From: an uncultured Bacteroides sp.
Lineage (GTDB): Bacteria > Bacteroidota > Bacteroidia > Bacteroidales > Bacteroidaceae
Reading direction: 5' to 3'
Assembly (NCBI GenBank): GCA_947071285.1
Contig: CAMTFK010000010.1
Location: 1-43,495, forward strand
DNA: 43,495 bases
Shown: in pieces, positions 6,897 to 15,217 of the stretch
How the letters are laid out: each line of letters starts with the position of its first letter
Position numbering within the stretch: position 1 is the stretch's first letter
Notes under the pieces: model-generated
What the model was told of the DNA's origin: nothing
What the model saw: only the letters and a program-made list of their open reading frames with translations
Databases searched by the model: none
Made by a program: the position numbers and the translations under genes

Positions 6897-9737
6897 ATGA
6901 AAAAACAAATATACCTTATAGTAAGCCTCCTTTTGCTGACGGGCACATACGTCTCCGCACAGACTCTGAAAGGACATATCTACGACGCCAGTACAAACGA
7001 ACCATTGGCGGGCGCCACCGTCACCTACACACTACACGGCAAGCAGGGTGTCGTTTCCGACATAAACGGTGCATACGAAATCAGCCTCCCCGAAGGCGGA
7101 GTCGACCTCATATTCAGCTATGTAGGTTATGATGATATGCTGGTACCCATCGTCATCAGCAGACGTGAGAATATGACCAAAGACATCTACATGAAAGAAA
7201 GTACCAACCTGCTGCAGGATGTCGTCGTCAGTGCCGGACGTTTCGAGCAAAAACTCTCCGACGTGACTGTTTCAATGAACGTGCTGAAAGCAAGCGACAT
7301 TGCACGCCAGGCACCTACGGACATCACATCGACGTTGCAAACCCTTCCGGGCGTGGACATTGTAGACAAGCAGCCCTCCATACGCGGTGGTGGCGGATGG
7401 ACGTACAGCGTAGGCGCCCGCAGTCTGGTACTGGTAGACGGGATGAGTACACTAAGCCCGAAAACAGGGGAAATCAACTGGAACACCGTGCCATTGGAGA
7501 ATATAGAGCAGGTGGAAGTTATCAAAGGAGCATCCAGTGTGCTCTATGGTTCGTCTGCCTTGAACGGGATTATCAACATCCGTACCGCACGACCGGGGTT
7601 AACCCCGCAAAGTCGTTTCAGCACATACGTCGGCATTTACGATGACCCGAAGAATGAAAGTTATGCGTACAGCGATAATACGTTCTGGAAGAATGACAAG
7701 TATCCCGTAGAACCCATCCTTCGCAACAGCCTGTACAATGGCATCCGTAAACCCATTTACGAAGGTTTCGACTTCTCACATTCACGCCGCATCGGTAATT
7801 TCGACGTCAGCGGCGGACTGAATCTCTTTACCGACGAGGGTTATCGCGAGCAAAGTTACAACAAACGCTTCCGCGCAGGCGGCAACCTGACTTACCATCA
7901 GCCGGATATGGGAACGAAGTTTATGAATTACGGCTTCAACATCGACTTCCTGAGCAATAAGTACGGTGATTTCTTCATCTGGCGCTCACCGGCCGAACCT
8001 TATAAACCCTCTCCTTTCACCAACATGGGACGTGAGGCAAACAACATCCACATCGACCCTTTCTTTAATTACGTGAATCCCGACAACGGCACGTCCCATA
8101 AAGTAAAAGGACGCTTCTATTACAGTTCCGACAATCTTGCCGAACCCACCCAGGGCGCATCCATTACAGACATCTTAGGCAATATGGGTACCGATGCCCA
8201 GCAGATACAGAACATCGTGAACGGTGACCTGAGCATACTGGACCCGCTATACCAGGGTATTCTGCAAGGTAACGTCAATGATATAGTGAACGGCGCATTC
8301 ACGGCACTGGAGAAAGTTTTCCCCAATGCCACCACAGCCGACTATTGCGATCTGATTTCATGGGTTATGAACAACGGTCTGCCCTCAGATATAGGTGCCG
8401 CGCTGGAAGGCAAGATACCTTCGGACTTAGTGCCCTGGCTGTCCGGTGTAATGAATCCCACCAAGAACAACGCGCGCACCAAACAAGACAAGTGTTATAA
8501 TTATTACTTGGACTACCAGTTCAACAAGAAATGGGACGGTGGCGCACAAATCACTGCCGGAACCACTTTCGAACATATCCGCTACAACTCCGCCGTAATG
8601 GGCGAAACGCACAACAGCGACAACGTAGCCCTCTTCTTCCAGTACGACCAGCGTTTCTGGGATCGCCTGAGCGTATCAGCCGGCGTACGTGCCGAATACT
8701 ATCGCGTCAACGAGCATTACCGCGAAGCTGAATCCACGATATTCGGAGCGAAAGTACCGTTCCGCCCCGTATTCCGTGCAGGACTAAACTACCAGCTTGC
8801 CGACTACAGCTTCCTGCGTGCCAGCTTCGGCCAGGGTTACCGCAACCCTTCCATTACCGAGAAGTTCCTGCGCAAAGATATCGGCGGTGTAGGTGTTTAC
8901 CCCAATTACAACATCCAACCGGAGAAGGGCTTCAATGCCGAAATCGGTATCAAACAAGGATATAAGATAGGTAACCTGCAAGGTTTCCTCGATGTGGCAG
9001 GTTTCTACACCCAGTATAAGAATATGGTGGAATTCCAGTTCGGCTTGTTCAATAACGCCAACAACCAGATGATTAACAGCATCCCGGGTGCCCTCTTCAT
9101 GCTGGTGATGGGACAAGGTTTCGGCATTGGCGCGCAATTCCATAATGTATCCAAAGCGGAAATCTACGGTGCGGAAATCAGCACTACCGGAGCCTACAAC
9201 TTCAACAAGAACACCAAGCTGGTTTACAACTTAGGATATGTGTACACCGAGCCGCGCGATGCAGACTACAAAAAGCGCAACGCCATTGAAGATGCCTATA
9301 CCGACCCGTTGCAGATGAAAGAGAAATCAAACAACTCCAAATATCTGAAATATCGTCCGAAACATTCTTTCAAAGCCTCGATGGACTTCCAGTGGAAACG
9401 CTTCAACCTCGGTGGAAACGTAAACTGGAAGAGCAAAATACTGGCAGTGGACTATATCATGCTGGACGAACGCCCTAAAGAATTGGGTGAATTCGACCTC
9501 ATGAATACCATCCGCACCATCCTCTTCGGATATGGCAACGGCGAGACACTGGCAAGTTACTGGAAAAAGCATAATACGGATTACTGCACCGTTGACTTGC
9601 GTATGGGCGTGAAAGCCACCAAAGAAGTAGCTTTCCAATTCATGGTAAACAATCTGTTTAATAAGGAATACAGCTACCGCCCCATGGCATTGGGCGCCCC
9701 GCGCACATTCGTTGTGAAGATGGACGTTACGTTCTAA
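6897..9737 (+). CDS. TonB-dependent outer-membrane receptor, not SusC-type
   Basis: A 946-residue receptor that should import a bound substrate across the outer membrane using TonB energy. Order of parts: signal peptide (to about residue 21, VSAQT), carboxypeptidase-regulatory-like domain (about 24-100, GHIYDASTNEPLAGATVTYT), plug (about 105-230, with SLVLVDGMSTLSPKTGEINW and VEVIKGASSVLYGSSALNGI), then a barrel ending MDVTF. It is shorter than SusC and has no SusD neighbour; the partner is the lipoprotein just upstream. Residues of about 424-520 are an unusual helix-rich insert in the barrel region (LVPWLSGVMN, IVNGAFTALEKVF), probably a large loop. Substrate cannot be read from sequence. 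Confidence 0.88.
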   Translation: MKKQIYLIVSLLLLTGTYVSAQTLKGHIYDASTNEPLAGATVTYTLHGKQGVVSDINGAYEISLPEGGVDLIFSYVGYDDMLVPIVISRRENMTKDIYMKESTNLLQDVVVSAGRFEQKLSDVTVSMNVLKASDIARQAPTDITSTLQTLPGVDIVDKQPSIRGGGGWTYSVGARSLVLVDGMSTLSPKTGEINWNTVPLENIEQVEVIKGASSVLYGSSALNGIINIRTARPGLTPQSRFSTYVGIYDDPKNESYAYSDNTFWKNDKYPVEPILRNSLYNGIRKPIYEGFDFSHSRRIGNFDVSGGLNLFTDEGYREQSYNKRFRAGGNLTYHQPDMGTKFMNYGFNIDFLSNKYGDFFIWRSPAEPYKPSPFTNMGREANNIHIDPFFNYVNPDNGTSHKVKGRFYYSSDNLAEPTQGASITDILGNMGTDAQQIQNIVNGDLSILDPLYQGILQGNVNDIVNGAFTALEKVFPNATTADYCDLISWVMNNGLPSDIGAALEGKIPSDLVPWLSGVMNPTKNNARTKQDKCYNYYLDYQFNKKWDGGAQITAGTTFEHIRYNSAVMGETHNSDNVALFFQYDQRFWDRLSVSAGVRAEYYRVNEHYREAESTIFGAKVPFRPVFRAGLNYQLADYSFLRASFGQGYRNPSITEKFLRKDIGGVGVYPNYNIQPEKGFNAEIGIKQGYKIGNLQGFLDVAGFYTQYKNMVEFQFGLFNNANNQMINSIPGALFMLVMGQGFGIGAQFHNVSKAEIYGAEISTTGAYNFNKNTKLVYNLGYVYTEPRDADYKKRNAIEDAYTDPLQMKEKSNNSKYLKYRPKHSFKASMDFQWKRFNLGGNVNWKSKILAVDYIMLDERPKELGEFDLMNTIRTILFGYGNGETLASYWKKHNTDYCTVDLRMGVKATKEVAFQFMVNNLFNKEYSYRPMALGAPRTFVVKMDVTF

Positions 9738-9758
9738 AGAGAAATCCGATAAATGACT

Positions 9759-9799
9759 GTGCCCCCGTAGAGTGAAACTTATCCACTCTACGGGGGCAC
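9759..9799. terminator. Perfect 16-bp hairpin after the TonB receptor
   Basis: GTGCCCCCGTAGAGTG (9759-9774) pairs perfectly with 9784-9799 across a 9-nt loop. The stem is GC-rich and follows the receptor stop by 21 bp in a convergent gap. There is no T-run after it on either strand, so termination may be weak or need other factors; an mRNA 3'-end stabiliser is an alternative. Confidence 0.7.
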
Positions 9800-9815
9800 A
9801 ACCGTTTCATGTCAT

Positions 9816-9969
9816 GATAACATTGTTTACCCCAAACGGTAACTCCATTTACACACCGAGGTAAAGGTCGTTACATACCGAGGTAAAAGCCGTTACAATA
9901 GGGGGTAAAGGTCGTTACATCCTGCGGTAAATGCTTTTACATCATCAGGTAAACCGTATGTAAATGCGA
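9816..9969. repeat. Degenerate tandem array, seven 22-bp units, each with a small dyad
   Basis: Units begin at 9816, 9838, 9860, 9882, 9904, 9926 and 9948, exactly 22 bp apart. Common core: GGTAAAGGTCGTTACAT plus five variable bases. Most units hold a dyad of the form GTAAA-N4-TTTAC; it is perfect at 9926 (GTAAATGCTTTTAC) and has one mismatch in several others. The first unit begins GATAAC instead of GGTAA, and the last has lost its right half-dyad. There are no unique spacers and no ORF. It lies between the converging ends of the TonB-receptor and NAD-synthase genes. Two other gaps in this window hold arrays of the same period but different sequence. Confidence 0.85.
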
Positions 9970-10030
9970 TATGCTGATAATCAGTTCACTAAATAAACAT
10001 AAGGGTCTCTTTTTAGTTCCTACTCTATTA

Positions 10031-11956
10031 TCACAAGTTTTCCACTTCCCTTAACCACGCTTCCGACGATGCATCACTCGGCATCCGCCAGTCACCGCGC
10101 GGACTGATGGAAATACTACCCACTTTGGGTCCGTCCGGCAGACAGGAACGCTTAAACTGCTGGTTGAAGAACCGGCGGAAGAATATCCGCAACCACTTCT
10201 TGATGGTTTCTTCATCATACTCACCCTTGAAAGTACGGGCTGCAAGGAAAAATATCTTGGAAGGACGGAAACCGCAACGCAGGAAATAATACAGGAAGAA
10301 GTCATGCAGTTCATAGGGTCCTACCAGGTCTTCCGTTATCTGCTTGATGTTTCCGTTTTCATCCGCCGGAATCAGTTCCGGACTGATCGGCGTATCTACA
10401 ATATCGAGTAGCGTAGCACGTGAAGTCTCATCCATATCATTCTCAGCCACCCACTTCACCAAATGTTTTACCAAAGTTTTGGGTACGCTTCCATTGACAC
10501 CGTACATAGACATATGGTCACCGTTGTAAGTAGCCCAGCCCAGTGCCAGTTCAGACAGGTCGCCCGTACCTATCACCATTCCATTGGTCTGATTGGCTAT
10601 ATCCATCAATATCTGCGTGCGCTCCCGTGCCTGGGCATTCTCATAAACCACATCGTGTACATCCATATCATGGTCTATATCTTTAAAATGCTGAATGCAA
10701 GCTTCTTTGATACTAACTTCACGGACGGTTATCCCTAAAGAATTCATCAAATCCACAGCGTTCGTATATGTACGGTCGGTTGTTCCGAAACCCGGCATCG
10801 TTACACCGACAATGCCCTTACGCGGCCATTCCAGTTTATCGAACGTCTTGACACATACCAGTAATGCCAGTGTGGAATCCAGTCCGCCGGAAATCCCGAC
10901 AACTGCACTTTGGGCATGGGTATGCATTAAACGCTGTGCCAGACCGGAAACCTGTATGGAGAAGATTTCTTCGCAACGCTCATTCAATGCAGCACCTTGC
11001 GGAACAAACGGATGTGGTTCAAAAGTACGTGTCAGGTTCAAATCCTTACTATTCACATATTCTGTAGATACCCGCACCGCTTCTCCCGGTGCACAATGCG
11101 CCCGACAAGCAGCAAATGTAGTATTCACACGACGTTCCGTACGAATATGTTCCACATCTATCTCACTGATAACAACCTGTCCCTCAAAAGAGAAACGATT
11201 GCTACGAGCCACCATCGTCCCGTTCTCAAAAATCAATCCGTTCCCCGCAAACACCACATCCGTGGTAGACTCTCCGAAGCCGCATGAACTGAACACATAA
11301 CCGGCAATGCAACGCGCCGATTGCTGACTAATCAGCGAACACAGATAGTTATGCTTGCCTATGCCTTCGTTATCCGCCGACAGGTTGAACAGAATTTCCG
11401 CTCCCTGCAATGCCAATGAGGAACTGGGAGGAATGGTAGCCCACAAATCTTCACAGATTTCAATGCCAAAAGTCGTATCGGCCATTTCGAACAACAGATT
11501 AGCCCCCATAGGAACCACCTGTCCGCAAAGGCGCACACTTGTTTCCGACACATCAACGGCAGATGTGAACCAACGTTTCTCATAAAATTCTTTGTAATTG
11601 GGAAGATAAGTTTTGGGCACCACACCCAGCACCTTTCCCTTCTGAATCACGACAGCCGTATTTAGCAACACACCATTCAATGCCACCGGCATACCCAATA
11701 TAGCAATGATGTCCAATTGTCTCGTGTTGTTTATAATCTGTATCAGCTCCATTTCCGCCTCTTCGAGCAGTAATTGCTGGGCAAACAAATCGCCACATGT
11801 ATATCCGGTAACACACAGTTCCGGGAAAGCAATGATTTGCACGCCTTTCTCTTCAGCAATGATTATCTCCTTTTCAATCTCACGGGCATTGAACTTACAG
11901 TCCGCCACCTTGACACGGGGCACAGCCGCCGCTACCTTTACATATCCGTAATTCAT
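10031..11956 (-). CDS. nadE: Glutamine-dependent NAD+ synthase
   Basis: Makes NAD+ from deamido-NAD+ using ATP, with ammonia released from glutamine by an N-terminal nitrilase-type domain. From ATG 11956 the product is 641 residues. The amidase domain (about 1-270) shows FPELCVTGYT (catalytic Glu46), the Lys of PKTYLPNYKEFYEKRWF and the Cys of GIEICEDLW. The synthetase domain (about 320-641) shows the ATP loop SGGLDSTLALLV and GTGDLSELALGWATYNGD. The in-frame ATG 11986 adds ten residues but overlaps the -7 promoter element, and MNYGYVKVAAA matches the usual family N-terminus, so 11956 is preferred. A single-gene unit, convergent with the TonB receptor. Confidence 0.95.
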   Translation of the reverse strand: MNYGYVKVAAAVPRVKVADCKFNAREIEKEIIIAEEKGVQIIAFPELCVTGYTCGDLFAQQLLLEEAEMELIQIINNTRQLDIIAILGMPVALNGVLLNTAVVIQKGKVLGVVPKTYLPNYKEFYEKRWFTSAVDVSETSVRLCGQVVPMGANLLFEMADTTFGIEICEDLWATIPPSSSLALQGAEILFNLSADNEGIGKHNYLCSLISQQSARCIAGYVFSSCGFGESTTDVVFAGNGLIFENGTMVARSNRFSFEGQVVISEIDVEHIRTERRVNTTFAACRAHCAPGEAVRVSTEYVNSKDLNLTRTFEPHPFVPQGAALNERCEEIFSIQVSGLAQRLMHTHAQSAVVGISGGLDSTLALLVCVKTFDKLEWPRKGIVGVTMPGFGTTDRTYTNAVDLMNSLGITVREVSIKEACIQHFKDIDHDMDVHDVVYENAQARERTQILMDIANQTNGMVIGTGDLSELALGWATYNGDHMSMYGVNGSVPKTLVKHLVKWVAENDMDETSRATLLDIVDTPISPELIPADENGNIKQITEDLVGPYELHDFFLYYFLRCGFRPSKIFFLAARTFKGEYDEETIKKWLRIFFRRFFNQQFKRSCLPDGPKVGSISISPRGDWRMPSDASSEAWLREVENL

Positions 11957-11983
11957 AAGGATGTCATTTATAATATTTGACGG

Positions 11984-12015
11984 CAAAAATACGGTTATTT
12001 ATCCACAAACACAAA
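11984..12015 (-). promoter_or_regulatory. Promoter for nadE (TTTG-N20-TATTTTTG on the minus strand)
   Basis: On the minus strand, TTTG (12015-12012) is followed after 20 bp by TATTTTTG (11991-11984), a full match to the Bacteroides -33/-7 pattern. Transcription would start about 20-25 bp before the ATG at 11956, which also supports that start over the one at 11986. For the plus-strand kinase gene only a weak TACTTTTA (12055-12062) is visible. Confidence 0.75.
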
Positions 12016-12093
12016 ATTATCATTTCTTTCACTCTGTATATCCTAAATTATTAGTACTTTTATCGGCATTTTAAAACACAATATACAAAACTC

Positions 12094-13977
12094 ATGAAAA
12101 CCCGCAGCATACTCCATAAATGGCTACTTTCCCTGATACTTTTAGCAGGATGCCTATCAGTTTCAGCCAAAGAAAAAGAGTACGTGCTATTTCTTAGTTC
12201 CGTCAATGAGGAAGAAGCGTGGATACATGGCTTCCTGAACGAGCTTCAAAAACAATTCCCTTATGAAGGGGAACTTGAGTTGCACACTTATTTTCTGACA
12301 GTACCCGTACTTCAAAATGAGCAGGAGGTCAAACAAGCCCAAGAAGACATTCTGCAAGCATACCCTACTCCCCCTAAAGCTGTCATAATCATAGGCGATC
12401 CGGGTTGGCTGGTCAGTGCTCCTATATTCGACGGTCCCTGGAAAGATATTCCCATCATACTGTGTTACTCTCGCGGACGCGTACCGTCTACTCTACAAAC
12501 ACTACTGGACAAGTCTCCACTGACAGAAGAAAACAGTATGCCTATCAAAGAATTCAACAAAAATTACAACATCACCGTACTGGAACAACCTTATTACATC
12601 AAGCAGACACTTGAACTCATCAAACAGCTCCAACCGGAAGTCAAGCGGATTGCTTTTATTTCCGATAACCGCTATATCAGCGTTGTCACCCGGCAGTCCA
12701 TAAAAGCAGCCATACAGAAAGACTTCCCCGAATTGAAACTCGAACTTTTATCTTCGCTGCAAATTACTACTGAAGAGCTATTAGATACCCTTTCTGCTTA
12801 CGACAAGACCACCGGTGTCATCTACTATTCCTGGCTACGGCAACATGGAAATAAAGAGAATTACTATTTGTCCGACCACCTGAAAAAGATTCTCCCCACC
12901 TTTCTGAAAGTCCCGGTTTTCACACTGGCTGATTTGGATTTATTGGAAAATCTATATGCAGGTGGACATTATATTTCCATCCCTGATTTCACAGCCACGA
13001 TAATGTCAATAATCAGCCGTATCATGGCAGGAAAAACCGCCGCCTCCATTCCTTACCAAAGTGGTGGAACTCCACGCACATACCTAAATTTCTCCGACTT
13101 GAAGTGGTGTAACATACCGGAAGAACTATATCCGGAAAATGCAGTTTACTATTTCCAACCTCCCACTTTCTACCAACAATACAAAACTTATATCTGGATG
13201 ACAAACATATTCCTTACCCTCCTCCTTACCTTTTATATTTTCTATCACATCCATTCCCGCAAACACAAAAAAGAGCTCATTCAAGCCAAGGAACGTGCAG
13301 AAGAATCCGACCGATTAAAATCGGCTTTCCTTGCCAACATGAGTCATGAAATACGTACTCCACTCAATGCGATTGTCGGTTTTTCCAGTATTCTTGCCGA
13401 AACGGCGGATACTCCCGAATGTCACGAATATATCAGGATCATAGAAGACAATAATTACCTGTTACTACAGCTCATCAATGATATTCTCGACCTCTCCAGG
13501 ATAGAAGCAGGCTTGCTGGACTTCAGTTATACTGATGTGGACATCAACGAATGCATGCATAAACTTGAAGATGCTTTCCACTTCAGAATGCCTGCCAACG
13601 TAACGTGCATCACGGAATTCGGTATGGAAAAATGCCGCATACATACTGAGAAGAACCGCTTACTGCAAGTGCTTGGAAACTATTTTTCCAACGCAATCAA
13701 ATATACCAACAGAGGAAGCATTACTATCGGCTATAACCCACCAAAGGACGGCAGATTGCATTTTTATGTTCGCGACACAGGTTGTGGCATCTCGTGCGAT
13801 AAGCAACAAGCTATTTTCCAACGATTTGTAAAACTCGACTATTTCAAGCAAGGCACAGGACTCGGTTTATCCATCTGCCAAATGATCGCCGAAAAGATGA
13901 ATGCCACTGTTGGAGTTTCTTCCGAAGTAGGCAAAGGCTCTGAATTCTGGATAGAAATTCCCTACCAACCTGTATAG
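12094..13977 (+). CDS. Sensor histidine kinase with periplasmic ABC-substrate-binding-like sensor
   Basis: A 627-residue membrane kinase. Order: signal peptide (about 1-25, ending VSAKE), periplasmic sensor (about 28-355) resembling the ABC_sub_bind periplasmic-binding fold (EYVLFLSSVNEEEAWIHGFL, KAVIIIGDPGWLVSAPIFDG, KRIAFISDNRY), one transmembrane helix (about 369-388), HisKA with phospho-acceptor His418 in ANMSHEIRTPLNAIVGFSS, and an HATPase domain with NYFSNAIKYTN, DTGCGI and GTGLGLSICQMIAEKM. There is no receiver domain and no response-regulator gene next to it, so its partner must be elsewhere. The PerR/rubrerythrin unit downstream has its own promoter, so linkage to oxidative stress is not implied. 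Ligand unknown. Confidence 0.88.
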   Translation: MKTRSILHKWLLSLILLAGCLSVSAKEKEYVLFLSSVNEEEAWIHGFLNELQKQFPYEGELELHTYFLTVPVLQNEQEVKQAQEDILQAYPTPPKAVIIIGDPGWLVSAPIFDGPWKDIPIILCYSRGRVPSTLQTLLDKSPLTEENSMPIKEFNKNYNITVLEQPYYIKQTLELIKQLQPEVKRIAFISDNRYISVVTRQSIKAAIQKDFPELKLELLSSLQITTEELLDTLSAYDKTTGVIYYSWLRQHGNKENYYLSDHLKKILPTFLKVPVFTLADLDLLENLYAGGHYISIPDFTATIMSIISRIMAGKTAASIPYQSGGTPRTYLNFSDLKWCNIPEELYPENAVYYFQPPTFYQQYKTYIWMTNIFLTLLLTFYIFYHIHSRKHKKELIQAKERAEESDRLKSAFLANMSHEIRTPLNAIVGFSSILAETADTPECHEYIRIIEDNNYLLLQLINDILDLSRIEAGLLDFSYTDVDINECMHKLEDAFHFRMPANVTCITEFGMEKCRIHTEKNRLLQVLGNYFSNAIKYTNRGSITIGYNPPKDGRLHFYVRDTGCGISCDKQQAIFQRFVKLDYFKQGTGLGLSICQMIAEKMNATVGVSSEVGKGSEFWIEIPYQPV

Positions 13978-14031
13978 GATAGTAAAAAAACACTGTTTAT
14001 AGTCTAAGAAGACAAAAAACATTGGATTTTT

Positions 14032-14062
14032 TTTGGAAACATCAGAGAAGTCTTTATCTTTG
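14032..14062 (+). promoter_or_regulatory. Promoter of the perR-rubrerythrin unit
   Basis: TTTG (14032-14035), a 19-bp spacer and TATCTTTG (14055-14062) match the Bacteroides housekeeping promoter pattern well; it is one of the clearest in the window. Transcription should start at about 14066-14069, leaving a leader of about 40 nt before ATG 14109. Confidence 0.82.
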
Positions 14063-14077
14063 CAAGCGAAATAAAAA

Positions 14078-14090
14078 TGTAATTATTACA
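14078..14090. promoter_or_regulatory. PerR-box-like operator just downstream of the start of transcription
   Basis: TGTAATTATTACA is a perfect 6-1-6 palindrome. Extended to 15 bp (14077-14091, ATGTAATTATTACAA) it matches the Bacillus PerR box TTATAATNATTATAA at 12 of 14 informative positions. It lies about 10-20 bp after the predicted start of transcription and 18 bp before the perR ATG, a good place for autorepression of perR and co-repression of rubrerythrin. Confidence 0.7.
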
Positions 14091-14108
14091 AGTTTGAATT
14101 AAAAGAAT

Positions 14109-14519
14109 ATGGAAGTAGTAGTAGAAAGATTGCAAAAACATAACATTAAGCCTTCAATGCAACGTATTGCCATCATGAAATATCTCATGGAACATCGCAC
14201 GCATCCGACGGTAGATGAAATTTATACAGCGCTCTCTCCTACTATACCGACGCTTTCAAAAACTACAGTCTACAACACACTGAAGATTTTGAGCGAACAA
14301 GGAGCTGCACAAACCCTCACTATCGATGAACGTAACACATGCTACGATGCCGACACCAGTACTCATGCACATTTCCTATGTAAAAGCTGCGGAAGAGTTT
14401 ATGATTTGGCATGCGACGATGCTGTAAAGAAAGTGGTAGATACGGATATGGATGGACACGAAGTGCAGGAAATCCATTATTATTACAAAGGTATTTGTAA
14501 ACAATGTAAAGAAGACTAA
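14109..14519 (+). CDS. perR: Fur-family peroxide-responsive repressor (PerR-type)
   Basis: A 136-residue Fur-family metalloregulator. The winged-helix region (about 1-75) includes MQRIAIMKYLMEHRTHPTVD and SKTTVYNTLKIL. Candidate regulatory-metal ligands His32, Asp80, His86, His88 and Asp99 match B. subtilis PerR His37, Asp85, His91, His93 and Asp104 with a constant offset of five. Structural-zinc cysteines are CKSC (91, 94) and CKQC (130, 133). Metal-catalysed oxidation of the His ligands is how PerR senses peroxide. It has its own promoter with a PerR-box-like palindrome in the leader, and rubrerythrin follows 51 bp after it. PerR rather than Fur or Zur is supported by the ligand set, the operator and the neighbour. 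Confidence 0.9.
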   Translation: MEVVVERLQKHNIKPSMQRIAIMKYLMEHRTHPTVDEIYTALSPTIPTLSKTTVYNTLKILSEQGAAQTLTIDERNTCYDADTSTHAHFLCKSCGRVYDLACDDAVKKVVDTDMDGHEVQEIHYYYKGICKQCKED

Positions 14520-14536
14520 CGTCTTATTATAAGACG
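14520..14536. repeat. Perfect 8-1-8 palindrome between perR and rubrerythrin
   Basis: CGTCTTATTATAAGACG begins immediately after the perR stop codon. It may be a short RNA hairpin that sets the mRNA ratio between the two genes, or a second weak PerR-type site because its core TTATTATAA is AT-symmetric. No T-run follows, so it is unlikely to be a full terminator. Which role applies is not decidable from sequence. Confidence 0.5.
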
Positions 14537-14570
14537 AACGAATAACTAATTCAATTAAATCAGAAAGAAA

Positions 14571-15128
14571 ATGAAAAAATTTAGATGTACTGTATGCGGT
14601 TACGTACATGAAGGTGATGCCGCTCCTGAGAAATGCCCATTGTGTAAAGCACCTGCAAGCAAGTTTGTAGAAGTAGTAGAAGCTACAGAAGATGGTCCTC
14701 TTACTTTTGCTGACGAACACGTTATCGGTGTAGCTAAAGGTTGTGACGAAGAAATGATTAAAGATTTGAACAATCACTTCATGGGCGAATGTACTGAAGT
14801 TGGTATGTACTTGGCAATGAGCCGTCAGGCTGACCGCGAAGGTTATCCCGAAGTAGCAGAAGCCTTCAAGCGTTATGCCTGGGAAGAAGCAGAACACGCT
14901 TCTAAGTTCGCTGAACTGCTGGGCGACTGCGTATGGGATACAAAGACTAACCTCGAAAAGAGAATGAATGCCGAATCAGGTGCTTGCGAAGACAAAAAAC
15001 GCATCGCTACCCGTGCTAAAGCTCTGAATCTGGATGCTATCCATGACACTGTTCATGAAATGGCTAAAGACGAGGCTCGTCACGGTAAAGGCTTCGAAGG
15101 TCTGTATAACCGTTACTTCAAGAAATAA
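14571..15128 (+). CDS. rbr: Rubrerythrin with N-terminal rubredoxin domain (peroxide reductase)
   Basis: A 185-residue non-haem iron protein that reduces hydrogen peroxide to water in the cytoplasm of anaerobes. The rubredoxin-like iron site is at the N-terminus (Cys6, Cys9, Cys22, Cys25: CTVCGY, CPLCKAP), the reverse of classical rubrerythrin. It is followed by a four-helix ferritin-like di-iron domain (about 50-185) with the ligand motifs WEEAEHASKF and AKDEARHGKGF. It lies directly downstream of perR and ends at a strong terminator, a classic peroxide-defence pair. Codon use looks strongly biased, as expected for an abundant protein. Confidence 0.94.
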   Translation: MKKFRCTVCGYVHEGDAAPEKCPLCKAPASKFVEVVEATEDGPLTFADEHVIGVAKGCDEEMIKDLNNHFMGECTEVGMYLAMSRQADREGYPEVAEAFKRYAWEEAEHASKFAELLGDCVWDTKTNLEKRMNAESGACEDKKRIATRAKALNLDAIHDTVHEMAKDEARHGKGFEGLYNRYFKK

Positions 15129-15156
15129 TCCTTTTTATATATCTTATTAAAAGGAG

Positions 15157-15189
15157 AAGGTTGCCGGATTTTTTTCGGCAACCTTTTTT
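15157..15189 (+). terminator. Intrinsic terminator after rubrerythrin
   Basis: AAGGTTGCCG (15157-15166) pairs with CGGCAACCTT (15176-15185) around a 9-nt T-rich loop and runs into a T-tract (15184-15189). This closes the perR-rbr unit. Confidence 0.93.
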
Positions 15190-15217
15190 ATTCCCCTTCA
15201 CTACATATGAATGAAAT

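Noticed and set aside
9816..9969. A CRISPR array
   Set aside because: The units are contiguous 22-bp degenerate repeats without unique spacers of the usual 28-40 bp, and no cas gene is present in the window.
10695..11300. Plus-strand ORF of 201 codons
   Set aside because: It is antisense to the NAD synthase gene, whose protein is unmistakable; the composition looks like a shadow frame.
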